A DNA stretch of 64,000 nt from Rhynchospora pubera (GCA_028095005.1 CM051463.1:67680251-67744250), one strand, 5' to 3'. Positions 11,217 through 23,320 are shown, numbered from the stretch's first letter. The notes: a model not told the origin generated them from the sequence alone. Translations and numbers: made by a program.

Positions 11217-13619
11217 AAAAAAAAAATAAAAAAAATACTAATAGTAAGACTAGCCATACTAATAATAATACCTCTAATAATAATAGTAATAGTAGAAACC
11301 TAGACCTCGACCGTGACCTAATAGAGGGACCTACAAACCTATGACATCGCTCCTACCCCTAAGTTCCTACGTCATGGCTCCGGTACATGAATTGCTAACT
11401 TCCAAGCGCTCCTATCGATCGCCAACTCCTTGGAGACGTTCCATTCTTTAAGGTCTCTTTTCACCGCTTCTTCCCATGTCAATCTTGGTCTCCCTCTCCC
11501 CCTCCGGGTGTTCTCGAAATGATTAAGAATTCCGATACGTACCGGTGCCTCTGGAGGTCTGCGTTGGATATGTCCAAACCATCTCAAACGATGTTGGATC
11601 AACTTCTCCTCTATTGGTGCGACCCCAACCATATCTCGTATGTCATCATTTCTAATCCGATCTTTCCTCGTGTGACCGCAGATCCACCTCAACATACGCA
11701 TCTCAGCTACACTCATCTTCTGGACATGTCGTCTTTTAGTAGCCCAACATTCTGCGCCATACAACATCGCAGGTCTAATCGCTGTCCTGTAGAACTTGCC
11801 TTTTAGCTTCTGCGGGACTTTCTTATCGCATAGGACGCCTGATGCTTGTCGCCATTTCACCCACCCCGCTCTTATCCTGTGACTAACATCTTCATCTATC
11901 TCGCCATCGCTCTGCAGCATCGACCCTAAATATCGAAAAGTATCTTTCGTAGGTACTACCTGCCCGTCTAGACAGACATCTCCGTCCACTGGTCGTATCC
12001 CACTAAACTCGCACCCCATATACTCCGTCTTAGTTCTACTAAGCCTAAACCCTTTGGACTCTAGAGTTCGTCTCCACAATTCCAATTTCCTATCGACCTC
12101 CGTCCTACTCTCATCGACTAACACCACATCGTCCGCAAAGAGCATACACCAAGGAATCTCTCCCTGTATATCCTTCGTGATCTCATCCATCACTAAGGCA
12201 AAAATATACGGGCTCAAAGCTGATCCCTGATGTAGTCCTATTTTAATAGGAAAGTCACTAGTTACACTATCACATGTCCTGATGCAAGTAACGGCACCAT
12301 CATACATGTCTTGGATGAGGGTAACATACTTTGTGGGGACTTTCTTCTTTTCTAGTGCCCACCACATAACTTTCCTTGGCACTTTGTCGTATGCTTTCTC
12401 CAAATCAATGAAAACCATATGTAGATCCTTCTTTCGCTCCCGATATCTCTCCATCAATTGCCTTATTAGGAAGATGGCCTCCATGGTTGACCTCCCAGGC
12501 ATAAAACCAAATTGGTTTTTCGAAACGTTTGTCATCCGTCTCAAACGATGTTCTATCACTCTCTCCCAAAGCTTCATTGTATGACTCATAAGCTTAATTC
12601 CTCTATAGTTTGTACAGCTTTGAGCATCCCCTTTATTCTTGAAGATTGGTACTAGAGTGCTTCTCCTCCACGCATCTGGCATCCTATTTGATCGGAAAAT
12701 GCTATTGAATAGTTTGGTTAACCAAACTACAGCCACATCTCCGAGGCACCTCCATACTTCGATTGGTATGTTATCAGGTCCTAGAGCCTTACCCGACATA
12801 AGCTATTAAAATTTGACAATACAGCCCTGACCCTAACAAGATCTATTTCATTCTAGCCTTAAAATGTAAACTAAAATCAGGCATGGCATGCTTTGCATGA
12901 AACTGCGATGCTAATGTCTGAGCAGATAGTCATCTTTTGTTTGACTGGACATGGTTGTAACTATTTTAGTTCCTTGCAAAGTTTCTGGAATTGTTGGATC
13001 TTAGATGCAGGTTTTGAAAAATGTCAAATGTAATTTGCAAATACACATGTAATGCATTTTCCAGTTAAAGGTGAAAACATCTTGACCCTTGTCATTTCAA
13101 TTTGTGTCATACCTAGACTATGTCAATTATTTCATAAATGCATTAAATGATCAGAACAGTATGAATTGCCAGCCTTATAAGAATGCCTTTTGCTAATATC
13201 CTAGCACTGTAATTCTTGGAAGTGACATACAATTTTGGATTTATATATCAACTATTTTAACTCTCTTCTGTTATACATTGTCTCAGCCTGTTCCTCCCCG
13301 TACCAGTCAAACATTGCATGTCGGGAGTAGACCTAGTACAAGTAGCTCTTCTGCCAGTGCAAGGAAGCCAAAGTACATACTTTGCTAACTTTCCTCATTT
13401 AATCTAATACTTGTAGTTTATACTAAATAAAGTTGTATTTTCTTAAAAGATAAAATATTTGTGTAAACAACCTCCAATCCAAGTGACTGGTGAAAATAAT
13501 CCTTTCAAGTGGGAATGATCAAATGAAGGTGTATCATTGCAAGTGATAATATCAGGGGGGTTTGTTCTTAAGTTTATCATGCTGTGTGTTTCAGGGCGGA
13601 GGGCAAAACATGGAGGTGA
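7844..13619 (+). CDS. WVD2-like/TPX2-family-like microtubule-associated protein, without a visible TPX2 domain
   Basis: Nine coding exons with GT-AG introns give 541 residues: 7844-7915, 8227-8736, 8989-9558, 10026-10087, 10311-10400, 10542-10617, 10838-10972, 13287-13372, 13595-13619. The start is the first ATG after the 5' UTR intron. The N-terminus (MTTDVDQGYFAWSQ, then SQMLDHGSVSFG, then WEKWSVF) resembles plant WVD2-LIKE 7 proteins, which bind microtubules. Residues 65-105 are a charged helix ending in a glutamine run (92-98). The middle is basic and rich in Ser/Pro/Arg, with a Pro run near 220 and four 18-residue repeats at 282-353. The C-terminal TPX2 domain usual for the family is not present: the model ends in a short Ser-rich exon and KAEGKTWR. 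This may be a TPX2-less subgroup or a shortened gene. The intron before 13287 carries an RTE LINE. Family assignment is from memory of the N-terminal pattern and is moderately certain. Confidence 0.75.
9250..9462 (+). repeat. Four in-frame 54-bp coding tandem repeats
   Basis: Units start at 9250, 9304, 9358 and 9412 (the last is slightly short). Each encodes an 18-residue motif of the type GNRPSSTPRRPLSSAGDG within the third coding exon of the WVD2-like gene. Units 2 and 3 are almost identical in DNA, so they probably arose by recent slippage or unequal exchange. They leave long open frames on the other strand, which I take as artefacts. Confidence 0.9.
9747..9870. mobile_element. Tourist-like MITE, degraded copy in an intron
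   Basis: The left end reads GGGCCCGTTTGGATG, and the interior has the family core GTGTGTAACTTTGTGAAGAG followed by TTTGGATTGTTTATAA. The right terminal repeat is lost or too diverged to place. It lies in the intron between the exons ending at 9558 and starting at 10026. Confidence 0.65.
11080..12805 (-). mobile_element. RTE-clade LINE, 5'-truncated, in an intron
   Basis: Transcribed leftward. It has an open reverse-transcriptase frame, a 3' UTR, and the RTE-type 3' end: a short conserved stretch (11102-11133) followed by a (GTT)n tail, seen here as (AAC)n at 11080-11100. The 3' UTR contains a long T run on this strand (A run at 11164-11214) and ATT-type repeats. The 5' end is lost near 12805, so the endonuclease domain is missing. 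It lies in the intron between exons 10838-10972 and 13287-13372 of the WVD2-like gene, antisense to it. I could not find a convincing target duplication. Confidence 0.85.
11372..12799 (-). CDS. RTE-type non-LTR retrotransposon reverse transcriptase (N-terminally truncated)
   Basis: An uninterrupted frame of 475 residues. It begins inside the reverse-transcriptase domain with SGKALGPDNIPIEVW. Catalytic landmarks are FIDLEKAYD (about 130-137), QGSALSP (191-197) and FADD (221-224). Downstream are the thumb region and the basic C-terminal segment with RHRLRWFGH-like residues (about 407-415), typical of RTE elements. The apurinic endonuclease that normally precedes the reverse transcriptase is absent, so the copy cannot move by itself. 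The lack of stops suggests a fairly young insertion. The initial ATG is a chance codon, not a real start. Confidence 0.85.
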   Translation of the reverse strand: MSGKALGPDNIPIEVWRCLGDVAVVWLTKLFNSIFRSNRMPDAWRRSTLVPIFKNKGDAQSCTNYRGIKLMSHTMKLWERVIEHRLRRMTNVSKNQFGFMPGRSTMEAIFLIRQLMERYRERKKDLHMVFIDLEKAYDKVPRKVMWWALEKKKVPTKYVTLIQDMYDGAVTCIRTCDSVTSDFPIKIGLHQGSALSPYIFALVMDEITKDIQGEIPWCMLFADDVVLVDESRTEVDRKLELWRRTLESKGFRLSRTKTEYMGCEFSGIRPVDGDVCLDGQVVPTKDTFRYLGSMLQSDGEIDEDVSHRIRAGWVKWRQASGVLCDKKVPQKLKGKFYRTAIRPAMLYGAECWATKRRHVQKMSVAEMRMLRWICGHTRKDRIRNDDIRDMVGVAPIEEKLIQHRLRWFGHIQRRPPEAPVRIGILNHFENTRRGRGRPRLTWEEAVKRDLKEWNVSKELAIDRSAWKLAIHVPEP

Positions 13620-16600
13620 TTTGAATTTGACAGTTTTGAACTCGAATGCACAAACATACAGCGCCTAATCTCAAGCAATGCTTTGGAACCATCACTTGTT
13701 AGCTATTGTCTTAAATGTCTGTGGTCTGTACCTATTAAATCTCCCTTGTTTATCCTCGTACGCAGAGTATAGCAGTCAAGTGGTATTATGTAATTGGTGT
13801 CATTCTTCTTGTTCCTCGAAATCCTGTGAAGTATTTTGACTCCTCAATGAAATCTGAATCTATGTACATATTTAAAAGTAACAACTGTTATTATGTAGCG
13901 ACTTGTTACATTTTAGAGCAATTGTCTTTTTCTTTTTATGCAATCCCAATTCCCAAGTAATGGTTTGAGATGATTTCTATTTTAAAAGAAAAGACATATT
14001 GGGGAGATGTGGAATTCTGTAGAATAGGATATTGAGTGGTCATGGAATTGCTCTTTTGTTAGGAGATGGAATAGAGAACTTTTTTCTCTCATTAATCGGT
14101 TCAATCAAACATAATCTATTCGTTGATGGACTATTTATTTCATAATTCAACCTTCATCCAACAGGCAAAAGTTAAGCATGTTCCTCAATCAAGGAATTAT
14201 TATTAACTGCCTTCCCTCCCGCTTTCCAATTGAATTTGTTTATTCCACCGTGGGTGAATTAGCAAAGTGCCTTAAGTGTTAAATGTGTAATAAAGGAAGT
14301 AAATCGACAGTAAAATTTGTGTTAAATTCTGCAATTTGTTTGTAGTATAAAAGAAAGGAAATTCTTAAGCTTTGTTTATGTCACAAAGAGCCAAGGCTAT
14401 GAGCTTCATAGTTCATAGATCATCAAAAACTAAAAGAAAAAATCTTTCTGTTTTGAGCGGGACGGTTGTACTTACGGAACTAGATTCTCTGGACTGTCGA
14501 AATTAGATCATATGATGATGGGTGCCCCGTGAATAGTACCAGTTTGATAGGCTCGAAAAAAAATTGTAACCGTTGAGATTCAATCGGATGGCTCTGATGC
14601 GAGAAAGACTTAAAGAAGTCCAGAGGATCAAGATGCTTGTACTTACTATCAAGTGTTTGAAACATGGTACTGTGTTCTTGATTTTTCATAGAAGTTGAGG
14701 CATGGAAAAAAATAACAATAATATACACTAGCATGGGCCATGGGGTTTAGTGGCTCCCAGCCTGTCTTGCCCAAAAATGTTGTTTGGATACATCAGCCCA
14801 ATTTGGGCCTATGATAAAGAGTTAAAGACCCACAAGGAAGAGAACCCTAATTTATGATTGAGCAGCCTACGGGCTGTTACACTCTCGAAAAAAATAAATA
14901 ATTAATTTATGATTGAGCGGGTCCCGCGGTCAGTGAAGTAAAATTTGCACACTTTATTATTGGAAATTTCCTTCTTTTATGTATTTGTCAAATTCTTCAT
15001 TTGTATTTTTCAAATATTTTAAAAAATTATTAGTATGCATTACTTGATAATTAAATTTACACAAATTTCAACCGAAAACAAAATCACATGTTAAAAATTT
15101 GCACTTATAATTTTAACCTGTGCACAGCGTGTCTATACAAAAAAAGTTGATGGAGATTACTTTAAACACGGTTACTTTGAAAAGCAACCGAAGTCGGACC
15201 ACCAATTCATAACATGAGCCGTCATCAAGTAAGCTCTTTTGACTTTGTAATTCCCAATTTAAAAATTTGAAAGTTTGGGAACATAATAAGGTGGAGAAAG
15301 ACTGAAGATGAAGAAGCGTGCTTTTCATTTTGTGAAAGGACCAGCACGAATAGTACGAGGATATGATCGGAGGAGATTTTGGGCAGCAGACATGTAGACA
15401 AAATAATATCTCACTAAAGAAAAAAGTTACCATTATGCTTGGTCTCCAATTTATCCAAAGGATCACTCCATTTTTTGTCACTATGGTTTGCTTGATGACC
15501 CCCCCCCCCCCAACTTCTTTAAAAAAAATTGCTGATATTTATTATTTTTTTAATATAAAATTGGTGCAAAACCCAATGTAAATCTATGCAAACTTCCAAG
15601 GATATGTTTCTCAAATTCTTGCTAGGAATCAGAGCAAGTCAACATGTCTTATGTGTTCATTTTCCTCTTTTTCTCATCTCCGACTTTAAACTAGCTTAGG
15701 TTACTTTTTGTTTATACTCATTGTTTTTTTTTGTTGGGTGCATTTTAATGTGATTGATTTTAAATTATTTATTGTTCGCAACTATTTTAGCTGACATCAT
15801 TTTTTGTATTTTTGGATTGAATCCATGTTGCCTTCTTGATTGACTACTGTTCAGTGGTAGGGGGGGATGAATGTGAGAATTGACCCCACTGAATTATAGA
15901 ATTTATGATGTTCGTTATCAAAAATATTTTTTTTAAGATTTTGATATATAGGCTTGATTGAATGAATGGTTTGAATCGATTATTTAAATATCAAAAACCA
16001 AAATTTGAAGCAGTTGTATAGGTTTATTGGTGACATGCGTACTTTTGTAGTTTATTCTAAATTTTGAATGTGTCATATCTCTTGAAAATTTGAGATAAGA
16101 AAAAAAAATTCTGAACTTGTACATACTTAACGAGATAAGGAAAAGAAAATTAAGATTTAAGTGAATTTTTATATTTTCTTATTCATTGCAAACGTCATAT
16201 GGCAAATAAATCATTCTTACTATTTTTATTGAATAAAATTCCATTGTGTTGATTTTAAGCATAGATTTTTTCCATATTATTGATGTATCAGTACTAAGAT
16301 TTGGCTATGTTTCTTTATTTATAATTTTATAGTAAGTTTTTCTATAAGAAATATATTCATGTCTTTTGAAAATCGCGTGTCAATTTTTTCAAGTTTATTA
16401 AAATCAGGGGTAGCTATGTGTCTCCTCAAAACGACAACATTCCATATGTAGCTGTCCAAAGAGCCGACAAAGCTCACACAACGATCTTTTAGTTTTGGTG
16501 TTATTATTTGCTGGATGTATGTACTTGAAAAAACTAATTATAAGACTTTGATAGATCCGAGTATCCGACTCCTTTCTATATTTAATTTACTGAAAGTTCC

Positions 16601-16652
16601 TCAACACATTCACATGTTTCGTTTCAGATTTAGACACAGTCACCCAACATTG
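13620..16652. other. 3' flank of the WVD2-like gene and intergenic DNA
   Basis: The first few hundred bases are the probable 3' UTR. The rest is AT-rich with no supported gene. There is a 13-base C run at 15499-15511. Short frames at 14480-15581 show no exon structure or recognisable domain. Confidence 0.5.
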
Positions 16653-19084
16653 GGAAAATTTTTATTAAAGACAAAAACACCCTCGAGAATTATAAAAAGG
16701 GCAAAAGAGGACTAAAATTTTTAAAATGAGCATAGCTATTACGGTAATAGAATTGCCGCTATAGTCTAATTGAATTATTTTTTTTTCATTTTATTTTGCC
16801 TATAGCGGCAATACTAACGCCGCTATAGGACATTTCTTTTATTTTTTGCTGCCGTTTTACTTTCGTTTTTACTTTTTAATGTCGGCCAGACTTTTTATTT
16901 TTTGTTTTAATTTGTTTTTTTCAAGCTTTTAAATTTCGGTTTTTTCGGTATGACGGTTCAGGTCCCCATGTTATTTCGGTGTTATTTCGATGTTATAACG
17001 GTGATATAACGGTGTAGTGTTTTTTTCAAAGTTTGCCACACATCAATTCTATAACTATCAACTTATATGTTTATGCATCTCCAATACTCCATACAAATAG
17101 CATACAACCATACCAAATTCAATATACTGCAGTGTATCAATATTGAGTAGCAGCTTGTACCAATTTAACAATAGTTCAATATTGAATACACAATTTAACA
17201 ATAGTAGCAATAACAGCTTGTTATTTCGCCGAAATAACTGAAATAACGCGTTATATCGCTGAAATAACAGAAATAACGTGTTACGTCATTTTCTCAATTA
17301 AGACTGTAACGTTCATGCGGTTTGACACAGAATACCGCTATTTTTGTTATTTCGCCATTATTTCGGAGAAATTTAGAAGCTTGGTTTTTTTACTTTACTT
17401 TGTTTATAACATGAATCAAATTAAATGTATTTTACATAATATTTACATATATGTAGTATCAATATTTTTTAAATTGTTCAATTTTATCTGTATGTAGGGT
17501 TCTTCAAAATGATACGATATGATCGTGTTAGTACGACACGACATGCGTATTGGCACGACACGACACGAGTACGAAATTGGCACGACACAATCGTGTTATC
17601 ATGTCATGTCATAATCGTGTTGCATTTGCAATCTTAAAAAATTAACACGGTTTGATACGACACGACTAACATGCAACACGACACGAACATGACACAACAA
17701 CGAATTTAATTTTTAACATTACCAAAAATAATATCATAAACATACGTTTTTAAAATTGTTTTTCTAAAAAAATATATTTAAATTAATTTTATTTTAAAAT
17801 TCAAATTATAAACATAATTTATTTTTTTAACGTATATTTACTTTTTTAATACATTAAATTTGTGTTGTCGTATCTTATTCGTGTCGTGTTAGTTCATGTT
17901 CGTGCTCGTGTTTGTGTTGCGTGTTAGTCGTGTCGTGTTGAGGTGTCGTATTAATTCGTGCTCGTGTCGTGTTGCATGTCGAATCATGTCGTGTTGCGTG
18001 ACAAATCGTGTCATGTTGAATCGTGTCAAACTTTCTAATGTCCCAACACAACACGATTATGATACAACACGATAACACGATCGTGTCGTGTCAACATGCA
18101 CATCATGTTGTGCCAACACGATCACGTCGTGTCATTTTGGAGAACACTACATGTTGTGCCGTGCTTAAATATTTCATGTGTCGTGTCCATTTTAGAGAAC
18201 AGAAATTTAATTATTAATGTTAATTATTTAAGCAAAATCAATAATTTAATTTCAATTTATAATACTACATCATATTATTTACCTTCATTTAAATCATAAT
18301 ATAGTTCTAATTTAATTATTATTTTTATGAAAAATATTAATAGAAAGTTTAAACTTCACCAAATAATTATGACGTTTAGTTTTTCGCATACTTTTAATTT
18401 TTTAACAAACTTTTAAAAAACTCTGTTTTATCGCTGTTTTATCAATATTTTGTTTACACTGCACAACTGTTTTATCCGTTCTATCGCCGTTTTATCACCG
18501 ATAAACGCTAAATCACTACCCAACCGCTAAACCGCACAAATCGCATTTTAAAACCTTATTTTTTAATCTAAAAAATAATAAAATAATCTGATACGATTTA
18601 ACACAACTAACACGACTTCTCACCATTAAGCACGACACGATTAAAAAAATAGTTCGTGTCAACACGATCGTGTTTGACACGACAAAATACAACACGCACG
18701 ATTGAAGAACACTAATGGCACGACAAATTATCCGGACACGACGTGTTTGACACGGTGCAATACGACACGACACGGCACGGCACGGCACGTATTTAGAACA
18801 CGATATATTATACAATTTATTAAAATGTAAAAATATTAAAAATCACAAAAATAAAAGTTAAAGCAAAAAAAACCGAAAAAAGGAAAACAAATTCAGTCAG
18901 AAAAAAAAGGGAAGTCCTATAGCGGCAATAGTAGTGCCGCTATAGGCAATTTTTTTTGTTTTCAAGGCACTGCTATAGCGACAATGTCAATGTCGCTATA
19001 GCTATGCTATTTTAAAAAAAAAAATTAAAGTTTTGTTCTTTTTAATAATGTTGAGGGTACTTTTGTCGTTGATAAAAATTTTCC
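16653..19084. mobile_element. Mutator-like non-autonomous element with long terminal inverted repeats
   Basis: A 2432-bp element. The left end GGAAAATTTTTAT is mirrored at the right end, and similarity continues inward for about 200 bp on each side, including small palindromes built on GCCGCTATAG at 16758-16830 and 18918-18990. Flanking 9-mers ccaacattg (16644-16652) and cccacattg (19085-19093) match at 8 of 9, the target-duplication length of Mutator-like elements. No transposase was seen. The middle contains repeats of GAAATAAC words (17220-17290) and a block rich in CGTGTCGTG/CACGACACG (17495-18790), probably older nested elements. Confidence 0.7.
17495..18790. repeat. CACGACACG-rich inverted repeat block
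   Basis: The left part (17500-17700) carries many CACGACACGA words on the plus strand; the part at 17870-18150 carries the complement (TCGTGTCGTG). Ends near 17495 (TAGGGTTCTTCAAAATGA) and 18149 (complement of TAGTGTTCTCCAAAATGA) look like hAT-type termini, but I found no matching 8-bp target duplication. Similar words recur at 18600-18790. Non-coding. Confidence 0.55.
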
Positions 19085-19160
19085 CCCACATTGTCCAGCC
19101 TTCCTAAAGTACTCCTACTCTTAGGATCTAAAGACAACCATTTAGTATACTATGAACTAA

Positions 19161-19938
19161 GGGGGCGTTTGTTTGTGTAGTAAGGGGTTACATAAGTTAA
19201 GGATGCTTAAATATTTATTTAGTGTTATGTAATAGATGTTTGGTTGTGTAGTAAGGATGACTAACTTAATGCATGCATATATTCATATCAAAAGACTAAA
19301 ATGCCCTTACATTCATGCCTTTAATTAATTATTATTCTTCAATCATTATTATTAATAATTAATATTACTTGTTAAATATTATTAATTATAATAATTAATA
19401 TTTATTATTAATTATGGTTTTTTTAATAATTATTGTTGCTTATTAAATATTATTATTTATAAATTAATATTAATTATTTGTTAATTATTAATGATAATAA
19501 GAAATCATTTTATTATTATGAAATATTATTAATTTTTTAATAATAAAAAATATTATGTATTAATTATTTTTAATTAATTAATTATTATTATTATTATTAA
19601 TTATATTGCTTGTAAAAGTATTATTAATTATTATTATTTATTAATTATAATAATTAATATTTATTATTATTTATGATTTTTTAATAGTTATCATTACTTA
19701 TTAAATATTATTATTTAGTAATTATTATTAATTATTTGTTAATTATTAAATATTATTATTAATTATTTCTAAGGGGTATTGTTGGAAAAAAAAATTAAAA
19801 GGGACCATGCATAACTTATGCAACCTATTTAGGTTGCATAAGTTATGTACCCTTAAGGCATCTTATGTAAGAAGTGTTTGGTGACTAAAAGATGCATAAC
19901 TTAAGTTATGCACCCTTTAAGTCACAAACAAACGGGTC
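19161..19938. mobile_element. Tourist-like (PIF/Harbinger) MITE, AT-rich
   Basis: The left end GGGGGCGTTTGTTTGTG and right end CACAAACAAACGGGTC are inverted repeats. A TAA target duplication flanks it (19158-19160 and 19939-19941). The interior is nearly all TTATTA/TAATAA words and lacks coding capacity. The repeat ends continue inward with GCATAACTTAAGTTATGC at about 19892-19909. Confidence 0.8.
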
Positions 19939-20084
19939 TAAAATTTCTAATAATTCAATCCCCACCCTTTCTTTTTTTGCCAAGTTAAAAAGATTTAATT
20001 ATTAAAATGAACTCTTTTATAACGTGTTCTTCCTTTTTTTTTTTGTTCAGATTATGTTATCCTATCCAATTTATGTGGCTTTGT

Positions 20085-20217
20085 TTAATGGCATTGGCAA
20101 AGAGCAATGCACATTGAGTAAAATGTCGCAGGTTCGAAATCCGGCTGGAAATCTTTCATAGACATTTAATTTAAAAATAAGTTAATAGTTAGACCCCAAT
20201 TTGTCTTAAAAAAAAAT
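20085..20217 (+). mobile_element. tRNA-derived SINE
   Basis: A 133-bp element with an A-box-like stretch (TAATGGCATTGGCAA, about 20086-20100) and a good B box (GGTTCGAAATCC, 20131-20142) at pol III promoter spacing. It ends in an A-rich tail. A perfect 9-bp target duplication TGGCTTTGT flanks it (20076-20084 and 20218-20226). Element length, promoter boxes, tail and target duplication agree with a plant SINE. It is not a functional tRNA gene: no acceptor stem closes around the boxes. Confidence 0.8.
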
Positions 20218-21197
20218 TGGCTTTGTCTAAGCAATCCAAACTGAAGTTTAATAAGAAAGATAAGATGAAAAATAGTGTCAGTACCTCTTTTCTTTTTATG
20301 TATGAAAATTGTCTGTACCTGTTCTCTTTTTCATGTCAAAGACATCAATTTTAATGCTGAGGTGGCAATAATCTCCAGCTCCAGCCCCAACAAAAACATA
20401 GGAACAAACAATCAAACCCAACATTTTATAAAACAAATTATTACAAGTCCAATAACCACATTACTGCAATCTAATTATTTTTTTTACCATTAAAATTGAT
20501 TGTACTTAAATCCGATTTCATTCAAACCCGAACTAACTGAAAAATTAACCTGATAATAATTCAAATTTGACCCGTTTGACATCGCACGTTTTGTTATCCG
20601 TTCACCCTGACGTAACTCAGAAACTTAATCAGATTCAAATTGTTTGGCTTGACTCGTTAAATTACCCCAGTAATACAAATAAAAAGTTTTAAAGGCATTA
20701 CAAACTGCCTCAATACTTTCATCACCAAAGCAGCAAAGCTTAACTGGAGGTAGAGCTAGAGGTAAAGAATGTCTAAAAAGCGAAAACTATCATGCTTCTT
20801 TCTTTAAAAACGTTTAACCTTGAGGTAAAAAGGGGAGTTTATTCAACAAGTTCACTGTGGTCTGTGGTTACTTACTCCACTTCCAGCACCAAACCCCATT
20901 ACACTATCCAGCCTGTGGGACAACAAGGTTCAGCTTGGTGTGCCTAGATTTGGTCTAACGTAGAACAGCATGGTTTGTACAAAATTGAACTGGCTTTGTG
21001 TTTTCTTTCCTCTAAATTACTCAATTTCAAGTTACTGTCCAAGTGTCAAGTTTACTAAATCCAGAAATACTTGTTATTATGATGTTTTATGTTTCCAGAT
21101 CATTTGTTTTGATAGAAGTATTTCTAATACAAAATTAAAGCCACATTCAAGTCACAAAATTTTCAATGGGCCCGAACGAAATAGAAAGTATAATATT

Positions 21198-21358
21198 GGG
21201 TGCGTTTGGATCGTTGGAAGAAAAAAGAAGAAAGAAGAAAGAAGAAGAAGAAAAAAAAATATAAACAATCCAAACTCTTCACAAAATTACACACTTTCCA
21301 ATACTTCTTCTCACTTCTTCTCTTCTTCCCTTCTTTTCACACCTATCCAAACGGAGCC
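21198..21358. mobile_element. Tourist-like MITE copy
   Basis: The left end GGGTGCGTTTGGATCG and right end CCTATCCAAACGGAGCC are inverted repeats. ATT flanks both sides (21195-21197 and 21359-21361). It shares the family core (here reverse-oriented, CAATCCAAACTCTTCACAAA) and has purine-rich and pyrimidine-rich arms. Confidence 0.8.
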
Positions 21359-23160
21359 ATTGAACTTAAAAATAAAAATAAAAAAGAGTTGCATGCATTG
21401 ACAACACATTTATTAATTGATAGTAACTATAAGAGATAACTATAATATTAGAACTCAATAATTTTTGCATGCATATGCATTTGTAAAAAATGATGATGGA
21501 CATTGATGTACGTTTGATCTCGAAAAAATTGAAATTTATAATAATCTATGTTTAACAACTTTGGTAAACTATGAAGTGACATTTAAATTATACAAGATTT
21601 TATGCACGATTAAGCTGTAGGGTTTAACAACACGGATATTATATTTTTTAAAATCTTTTTTGCTTGATTAAAACAAAAACTTATCAAAACTTTTTCAATT
21701 AACCAGTCGATGTAAATATTAATAATAATAACTATTATAAATGTACTACGACTATACGCAGAAGTAAGAGTTCAATAAAAAGATTACAATTAGTATTAAG
21801 ACACAAGTATATAGATCTATTTCGATACAATGAATATATGTATAATGACAAATAACATAAATTACATAATAAATCATATGAAAATTTCTACTGGAGAAGC
21901 ATAAAAGAGTTGCATTATTTTTCTGAACTCACGGGCGGAACCAAAACCAAAAGGGGGACTTGATAGGGCTTTGTTCCCCTGTGATTTGAAATTAATCATC
22001 GTTATTAAGAAAATTTTAATGAAAAGTGTAAAACTTGAGCAATTTGTCCCCTCAAAATAAAAAACATATAGATTAGCCATCTCCGTGATATATTTATATG
22101 CCCATATTTGCACCTTAGGATACGCTCCAAGAAGATGCATCGGCAGAACGGAAAGAAGAGGGAAATATGTCCAGTCCATTCACTCTACATCCGAGTTATT
22201 ATAATTTAAAAAGTGAATGGAGGAAAATGAAAAATTGTTTCCTCCTAATTTAATGAGTAAAAAGTGAACCTATATTTTATTTTCGACTCCTTAGGTATAC
22301 ATAAAATACATCTTTTTTATATGAGAAAAGCAGAAAAATATCAAAATCATCTGATTAGGTGCATTATTTATTATGCCAACTGAACTTGTCAAGTGTTCTG
22401 TTTTTTTTATCACTTGGCGCATCATTTCAATCTATATATTTCCAAGACTAAAGGTTCATTTAAAACATTATTAATTATTGTTTACATGCAATGAGTCCTC
22501 CCTAAATGAAAGATATCTCAAACATCACACAAACAAAACAACTTTATTGCACATAAAAGGACGTTTTGTGCAGTGACTAAATGTTCTCAATCAATCTGGC
22601 GACAACTTAATCAGCAGCGAAAATGCGAAATACCTATATATGGGACATTATGCGTACTTATTCACTATTTAATCAATCGGATCACATGTCAAGTCATAAA
22701 ATCGCCAAACAGATAAAACAAATTTCTACATAACATCAGTGACACGCTGATAAAAGAAGGAAAATATATCATTTATTCTGCTTAAGCACAAAAATTTATT
22801 AAAAGTGGGAATATAAAATGGGTAGAACGTAGAATAGATAAATATATCCATTGCTTATGTTTATATCATCATAAAAGTCCAACCGAAGTATTAACAAATT
22901 TAAACTGGTGCCACGTGATACCTATTAATCTTTTGACTTATAAAACTTAACAGCGTGACTAAAATCGAATAATAATAAATTAAAAAAGATGAAAAATAAA
23001 CGATAAACCGAATTACGACTTTTATAAAATTTGACCTCAAAATAAAAATTGATATAACGCTCCAACCCTTCTTTTTTTAAAAAAAATCAGAAATCTCGTT
23101 TAAAAAGCAACATTAACCTTTCGGTAAATTCTAAGACCAAAAAAAAAACCCATAATTTAA
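21359..23160. other. Intergenic, no gene seen
   Basis: AT-rich DNA upstream of the seven-pass membrane protein gene. Short frames such as 21874-22179 have no recognisable domain. Confidence 0.5.
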
Positions 23161-23320
23161 TACACCGGGACCAGGGAAATCAGAGCGAGAGACAGGCCAT
23201 GATACTCTGCCATGTAGGCTCGGATAAGTTGGCCTGGGTAAATCCGAACCGAAGGCCAGCTGGAGACAGTCTGTCATCAACTCGCTCTCTCTCTTCTTTC
23301 TCTCTTTCCTCTATTCTCTC

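Noticed and set aside
15113..15481. 122-codon minus-strand frame
   Set aside because: No recognisable domain, exon partner or conserved context; AT-rich chance frame.
15499..15511. 13-base C run as a structured regulatory element
   Set aside because: A single homopolymer run, no further G/C-tract pattern, and outside any gene.
20085..20217. tRNA gene
   Set aside because: The B box is good, but no acceptor stem or full cloverleaf closes, and the A-tail with target duplication fits a SINE better.
21200..21439. Lys/Glu-rich frames in the MITE at 21198-21358 and in related copies at 57746-58271
   Set aside because: They come from purine-rich MITE arms shared by many copies.
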